Below are positions 47,067 to 51,134 of a stretch of DNA of 51,134 nucleotides, one piece after another. Source of the stretch: a virus. Within the stretch, counting starts at the first letter, position 1; every line of letters begins with the position of its first letter. The notes beneath the pieces were generated by a model. The model had not been told where the DNA came from, did not search any database, and saw nothing but the letters and a program-made list of their open reading frames with translations. The stretch spans positions 1-51,134 of IMG/VR virus record IMGVR_UViG_3300037247_000500; one strand, 5' to 3'. The translations under genes and the position numbers were made by a program.

Positions 47067-48158
47067 CTATTCTACGTGACCCCCGAAAACTTTTTTAAGA
47101 CGCTTGGCAGCATTGCCAAGTGCCGTTTTTTCAGATTTCTGTACGGAGGTCGTATCATCCTGGGTTTTCCTCCCCGTTGATTTTACAGTAATTCCTTTAC
47201 TGCGTTTTTTAGCTTTATCCTTCAACTCATTTCGGATTACAGTCTCTCGAACACTATCACTAGCTGCTAAATGTGCCCGGCGTAGTGCCTCACTACGATC
47301 CATCTCCCTTCCTGCTAACTTTGCACCAGCACTAATTTGATCGGCCATCACGATAACCTGATGTCGGTTTCGCATCTGCTCGCCTGTTAGCACCTGATCC
47401 CAATACTTATCCTTTTCTGACTTTCCATAGAACTCACCAAACGCTTCAAGACCTTTATCATCGAAGAAACCATTAATATCATTCCATATCCTGGTATCTT
47501 CATCTGACAATCCTGTTTGTGCAATCTGCGTTTGCGACTTTTTAAGCTCAGTAAATTGCTCGTGCAATGTTCTGTTTTGCTCATTTGCCGCTTTAAGCAA
47601 GGCTACAACAGCAGGTTCATCCTTAAACTGTTCTGCAACTGCATCTATATCCATGCCTTTGAATTTGTTTGCTTCGGCATCCTTCTTTGCTTGTTCGGCA
47701 GCTTCAGCTTCTTGTAACTGTTTCTGATTCGCTCGACCAAGCTCAACAAATTCGTTAGTTGCAACATTTGTAGAATCATAGATCTTCTTGAAGGTTTTTA
47801 GAGCCAATTCTGGATTAGTCTTAAAGAATCCCTGGATTTCTTCAGATGTCCAATCAGAATGAACAGCGGCTCGATAATAGTTTTCTGGTAATGTTACTTC
47901 ATCTTCTTTCCCTTTCTTATCATCATCCTCGTCTTTATCTAGATTTTCATCTAGATCTTCATCCTCAGTATCCTTAATATCCTCTATACCTAATGCTACT
48001 TCATCATCTGTTACATCCCTTTCCTTTTCCTCCTTCTGAGGAATATCAAGTAAATCTTCTTCAGTTGTATCAGGAACCTTGTCAAGATGTCCCTGAATCT
48101 TAGCCAACAATTCGGGGCTTGCTTCCTCGTCTACTTCTCGTTTATTTACATCTGGCAT
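47067..48158 (-). CDS. Scaffolding protein
   Basis: 363 residues, strongly acidic and helical. Acidic N-terminal region (about 55-95: IEDIKDTEDEDLDENLDKDE), central coiled-coil-like helices (QLQEAEAAEQAKKDAEAN-type), and a basic C-terminus (KDKAKKRSKGITVKSTGRK), which typically contacts the inner capsid surface. Placement directly upstream of the capsid gene fits. Confidence 0.82.
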   Translation of the reverse strand: MPDVNKREVDEEASPELLAKIQGHLDKVPDTTEEDLLDIPQKEEKERDVTDDEVALGIEDIKDTEDEDLDENLDKDEDDDKKGKEDEVTLPENYYRAAVHSDWTSEEIQGFFKTNPELALKTFKKIYDSTNVATNEFVELGRANQKQLQEAEAAEQAKKDAEANKFKGMDIDAVAEQFKDEPAVVALLKAANEQNRTLHEQFTELKKSQTQIAQTGLSDEDTRIWNDINGFFDDKGLEAFGEFYGKSEKDKYWDQVLTGEQMRNRHQVIVMADQISAGAKLAGREMDRSEALRRAHLAASDSVRETVIRNELKDKAKKRSKGITVKSTGRKTQDDTTSVQKSEKTALGNAAKRLKKVFGGHVE

Positions 48159-48184
48159 ATTGTTTTATCCTCTCTATCTCGTAG

Positions 48185-48199
48185 CCCACTACAAGTGGG
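48185..48199 (-). other. Short hairpin between zinc-ribbon and scaffold genes
   Basis: CCCAC (48185-48189) and GTGGG (48195-48199) form a 5-bp hairpin with a 5-nt loop in the 54-bp gap. No terminator-type U-run follows. Possibly an mRNA processing or stability element. Confidence 0.35.
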
Positions 48200-48212
48200 G
48201 GTAAGTTGATTT

Positions 48213-48566
48213 TCAGATAATTTTACCTTTTCTTTTTCGTTTACCCGGATGTTTTATAAATCCAGTCTGTTTCAAATAAGCCTCGTGTTTCTGAAAATTA
48301 TCAAGCACCGGCCTGCATTGTTCATCCAGCTTTATATCTGGGAACAATTTCTGATGTTCCGCAACCTGTGTCGGACTTATCGCAAGTGAATCTGAATGAA
48401 CAGGCCGCTTGTAATCTCCACTCGCAAAGAAATCCTCGGCCTGAAAATTACGCCGCATATTTCTGTTACCACAAACACAACTCCAAGGGTCATTAGATTC
48501 AACCATTGGCCTAATTACTTCTATTTTAATACCACATTTTGAACAAACAAAACAGTATCTAGGCAT
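48213..48566 (-). CDS. FmdB-like zinc-ribbon protein (117 aa)
   Basis: CSKCG near residue 8 and CVCG near 31 make a zinc ribbon of the FmdB type seen in phage head operons (RYCFVCSKCGIKIEVIRPM). The rest is a mixed polar domain (PDIKLDEQCRPVLDNFQKHE) ending in a basic tail. GGAGG precedes ATG 48566, which overlaps the portal stop (TGATG). Its exact job in head assembly is unknown. Confidence 0.75.
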   Translation of the reverse strand: MPRYCFVCSKCGIKIEVIRPMVESNDPWSCVCGNRNMRRNFQAEDFFASGDYKRPVHSDSLAISPTQVAEHQKLFPDIKLDEQCRPVLDNFQKHEAYLKQTGFIKHPGKRKRKGKII

Positions 48567-50371
48567 CAATATCCTCCAACAGTACGAGCACTCTGTGAAA
48601 TTCCAGCACTTTCCTGGGCCTTACCTCTACTCTCTTGCTTCGGTGTCTGCACATTCCGTGACATTGGGAACCCACCTTGAGTCGAAACTGCTCGTGGATT
48701 CATCGCGTTTGCTTTCCCCTGATCCTGTGGTCCCATTTCCAACATTTTCTCTAGTCTCTGTTGAAATTCGGGATCATTAAACATCTCAACTGTAATATCA
48801 CTAATATCTAATTCTTCAGCGATCATTGTCGCGGCTCTTTTTATATTAAACTCAATACCCATTTGTGTAAGAACCTGGGCCGTCATAGCAAGAGATGGAA
48901 GAACATTCTGAGCATATTCGATAATCCGTTTCGATCTTATCTGTGGATCTAATGTTGTCATTGAACGTTGCCGTATTTTAAAACCCGCATACTGCATAAA
49001 ATCAGGCTCTTGCTGTTCAGGCGTAAGCCACAACTGAACCTGTTCACCACCTATAGACCGCTTCGTATGCGGCACACTAATAAATGGATCGGTATGCAAA
49101 TACCAAGCCTGTTTTTTACTCACTTCACTTGTTTCATCATAAATGATACTACGCATATCATTCAGCGTAATACTCGAATTCGCTTGCATGATCTCTGACT
49201 GTGTAGCAGTTTTAGCCTGTTGTCGAATACCCGCCATCTGATCAGGATTACCAGCGATATAGTTATACCATGTCTGTAGTTGCATGGTCATTTCAACATT
49301 ATCCTGATTCTGACCACCAAGTGAAATTGTATTTATTCCAGCAGGATTAGTACAAGCAACAGTATGCAGATTTGGTGCATCTATTATATCCTGTACCGCG
49401 TCTGCATTTACCGGATCATAAAGTATTACATCTTTTTGTGCATCAACCTGTTCCATTAATTTCTTGAACACTCGGTTCGACATATCATGGAGATCATACC
49501 AAATCGAAACAGGAGCAACTGGCAACGGATTATTCGGTACGGGCGGTGTCAATGCTAAGAAATTATATGGCCCATCTTTCGGGCCATAAAATTCTTTCAC
49601 ACCAATGAAATCCTCAAAAGTAGAAATATGAGGATCGGGCATATAAATTATTGCATTTGCCGCTGGCATCCATACCTTAACGACTTCCACAAAATCCTCA
49701 ATGTCCTGCATTTCATAGTTATTAATATTGCGTTTACTAAGTTCCTCTATTCTTTTAGTTACATCTGCTGGTTTTTCTATCAAAGCTTTCGGCAACCGTT
49801 CAATTAATTCAGAATCCAAACCTTCAATCTCATGCAGTTTTGCTCGCGGCACTCGCACGATATGCCCAAGGAACAACACCTCGTCAAGTGCAGTACAATT
49901 CGGGTCCATTGTGAAATCATCAAGATCAATATTCTGAGTAAAAACCTGTCCGGGATCTATATCAACATCACCGAAGCTGATCAAGTTATCAGAAGAAGCC
50001 AGACCAGTCTCTAATATGCCTATCGCAAAAATTGCGTTTACAATCCACGCACGAAGTTCTTTTTTTAATTTAATCTGTTTTTGAAGATTATCAAGAGCAT
50101 ATCCTAATAACTCCGCGTAATCCTTGTGAACCAGAACCTCAGTAGTTATATCATTCACAGGTGACTTCATAACAAGATTAGGAACATAGGCTCTTATGGT
50201 ACTAAAAAGCAAATTTACCGGAGTATCTCCAGTAAGTCCCTTCGTTTCTCTGAAATATTGACCACAATATTCCTTGATAAAAAGGCCACGCATATTCCTA
50301 TAAGTCTTAATGCGATCAAAGCCTTTTTTCACAGCTTCCTGCAATTTTCTAGGATCTGCATTAATTATCAT
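48566..50371 (-). CDS. Portal protein (601 aa)
   Basis: Ring protein at the unique vertex through which TerL packages DNA. Characteristic helices near 95-130 (LGYALDNLQKQIKLKKELRA) lead into a stem/crown region with WYLHTDPFISVPHTK and LPSLAMTAQVLTQMGIEFNI, and a disordered C-terminus. The length fits podovirus portals. ATG 50371 follows GGGATAAAGAAG; an earlier TTG (50392) lies inside the small gene upstream. Placed two genes after terL. Confidence 0.85.
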   Translation of the reverse strand: MIINADPRKLQEAVKKGFDRIKTYRNMRGLFIKEYCGQYFRETKGLTGDTPVNLLFSTIRAYVPNLVMKSPVNDITTEVLVHKDYAELLGYALDNLQKQIKLKKELRAWIVNAIFAIGILETGLASSDNLISFGDVDIDPGQVFTQNIDLDDFTMDPNCTALDEVLFLGHIVRVPRAKLHEIEGLDSELIERLPKALIEKPADVTKRIEELSKRNINNYEMQDIEDFVEVVKVWMPAANAIIYMPDPHISTFEDFIGVKEFYGPKDGPYNFLALTPPVPNNPLPVAPVSIWYDLHDMSNRVFKKLMEQVDAQKDVILYDPVNADAVQDIIDAPNLHTVACTNPAGINTISLGGQNQDNVEMTMQLQTWYNYIAGNPDQMAGIRQQAKTATQSEIMQANSSITLNDMRSIIYDETSEVSKKQAWYLHTDPFISVPHTKRSIGGEQVQLWLTPEQQEPDFMQYAGFKIRQRSMTTLDPQIRSKRIIEYAQNVLPSLAMTAQVLTQMGIEFNIKRAATMIAEELDISDITVEMFNDPEFQQRLEKMLEMGPQDQGKANAMNPRAVSTQGGFPMSRNVQTPKQESRGKAQESAGISQSARTVGGY

Positions 50372-50531
50372 CTTCTTTATCCCTACCGTCAATAACTTGA
50401 TCTAACATAAAATAATCATTTGGACAATAAGCCTCTGGGATTTCAAAAAATCCATGTTCATTTGTTCTTATTTCATATACAACTTCAAAATCACACCCCA
50501 AGCATCTTGATCTAACTCGTACTGAAATCAA
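50361..50531 (-). CDS. Small zinc-ribbon-like protein with TTG start (56 aa)
   Basis: TTG 50531 has GGAGG about 7 nt upstream. The product reads LISVRVRSRCLGCDFEVVYE, later FFEIPEAYCPNDYFML, giving a CxxC and a later Cys. It overlaps the terL end by 20 nt and the portal start by 11 nt, filling what would otherwise be an empty gap between two key head genes. Confidence 0.6.
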   Translation of the reverse strand: MISVRVRSRCLGCDFEVVYEIRTNEHGFFEIPEAYCPNDYFMLDQVIDGRDKEDDN

Positions 50532-51134
50532 ATTTCTTCCTCCATCCAGTAGACTTTTTATTCTTTCTCATAAACCCTTGCTTTCTATATGCAAAACTAC
50601 CTGCCGGAGCAACTGGGCCGCTATGCTTTGTCTTAGGCACTTGATCATCCTCAAGTGTCAAAGCATCGGCCATTACCACATCACCATGTAACAACCTGGC
50701 AGATTTACTTTCAAATACTAATTCAGCTGGCCCACATCCACCACCAGGATAATGAATATATAATTTCATTTGTTCCAATCCTTTTTTGTCGTGGTTGATG
50801 TACCCTCCATGTGCTAACTTCTTATTATAAAGACCAAGCAATTCACTTTTTGTTTCAGTCGAATTATGCCAGCCGTATTTCTTTTCACCTTTTTTCGATA
50901 TGCCGGGGCCAGTAGTTCCAGTTTTTAATACAGTATAATAATACGGATAATGATAGTTCTTTACCAGGATTCTGCCTAAATCCCAACCTGGACCATTTTT
51001 TTCCCACTTTAAAAATGGGAGCTTTCTCGGATTACTCCCGCCACACCACAGGGCTAAAGCAACAACCACTCTGGCGAATTCGTAAGGGGGTGTGTTTGCA
51101 CAAGACCAGCAAGCAATTTTTTCTCCAGTTTCTT
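50512..51134 (-). CDS. terL: Terminase large subunit, C-terminal part (runs off the right edge)
   Basis: This is the continuation of the gene at 1-1497. Reading from the right edge it repeats the last ~68 codons of the left fragment and goes on through LGRILVKNYHYPYYYTVLKT and GHGGYINHDKKGLEQM-like sequence to the last nuclease acid segment HGDVVMADALTLEDD, ending KKFDFSTS. The nuclease domain is therefore complete only when the two ends are joined. Confidence 0.93.
   Translation of the reverse strand, partial: ETGEKIACWSCANTPPYEFARVVVALALWCGGSNPRKLPFLKWEKNGPGWDLGRILVKNYHYPYYYTVLKTGTTGPGISKKGEKKYGWHNSTETKSELLGLYNKKLAHGGYINHDKKGLEQMKLYIHYPGGGCGPAELVFESKSARLLHGDVVMADALTLEDDQVPKTKHSGPVAPAGSFAYRKQGFMRKNKKSTGWRKKFDFSTS
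50932..51134. repeat. Terminal repeat, right copy (circular-assembly overlap)
   Basis: Matches bases 1-203 except for T at 51010 instead of C at 79, a silent difference in terL. The single difference may be population variation or a sequencing error. Confidence 0.95.

Noticed and set aside
1-51134. Integrated prophage with integrase and attachment sites
   Set aside because: No integrase, transposase or flanking host genes are visible and the ends close on themselves.

Overview
The window is a near-complete tailed-phage genome, most likely a podovirus-like bacteriophage assembled from environmental or gut DNA. The first 203 bases recur at the end (50932-51134) with one mismatch, so the sequence closes into a circle of about 50.93 kb. 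The large terminase gene runs across the junction. The DNA is AT-rich. The promoters are sigma70-type with an extended -10 element, which points to a bacterial host. I see no integrase, classical repressor or lysogeny module, no complete tRNA gene and no CRISPR array. The host cannot be named; one small DNA-binding protein has a flavour seen in Planctomycetota phages, which is weak evidence only.

The genome has two opposed arms leaving a control region of about 1.1 kb (4814-5883). The plus-strand arm (5964-26936) is the early/replication arm. It starts from a near-perfect promoter at 5884-5912. It holds many tiny, translationally coupled genes of unknown function, an HNH endonuclease, an AP2-plus-HTH protein, nucleotide-handling enzymes (HAD phosphatase, metallophosphoesterase, HD hydrolase, a possible DUF1599-like protein), then a replication/recombination core: family A DNA polymerase, VRR-NUC nuclease, RecB/Cas4-like nuclease with a cysteine cluster, Sak4-like RecA-fold ATPase, a possible SSB-like protein and a primase-helicase with TOPRIM and SF3 domains. 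Two further plus-strand promoters (9598, 10685) and one terminator (10376) subdivide the arm.

The minus-strand arm is the late arm. It starts from a consensus promoter at 4813-4785, runs through small genes, an SPFH/stomatin-like protein, a membrane-anchored trypsin-like protease and the terminases, crosses the circular junction, and continues through portal, zinc ribbon, scaffold, major capsid protein, four paralogous jelly-roll/ConA-like virion proteins, head-tail adaptor, nozzle, a YadA-head-like fibre, other fibre and internal virion proteins, and a 1535-residue polyvalent protein with an HEFGH motif. It ends in a small XhlA-like holin candidate that overlaps the last early gene tail to tail. 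No tape-measure gene, sheath or classical endolysin is recognisable, which is why I favour podovirus-like morphology.

The control region contains 12 copies of TACCTAG (either strand), mostly in threes spaced 9-11 bp, flanking an AT-rich stretch with three TACGTGTATAT repeats. It also holds palindromic operator-like sites upstream of the late promoter and a GC-rich island with hairpins. It is the best candidate for the origin of replication and the early/late switch. The points most worth a second look are the SPFH/protease pair in one operon, the shuffled ~80-residue domain shared by capsid-adjacent proteins and the adaptor, a tRNA-like acceptor/T-arm minihelix directly before the HNH gene, and a compact three-way-junction RNA candidate at 22136-22183.
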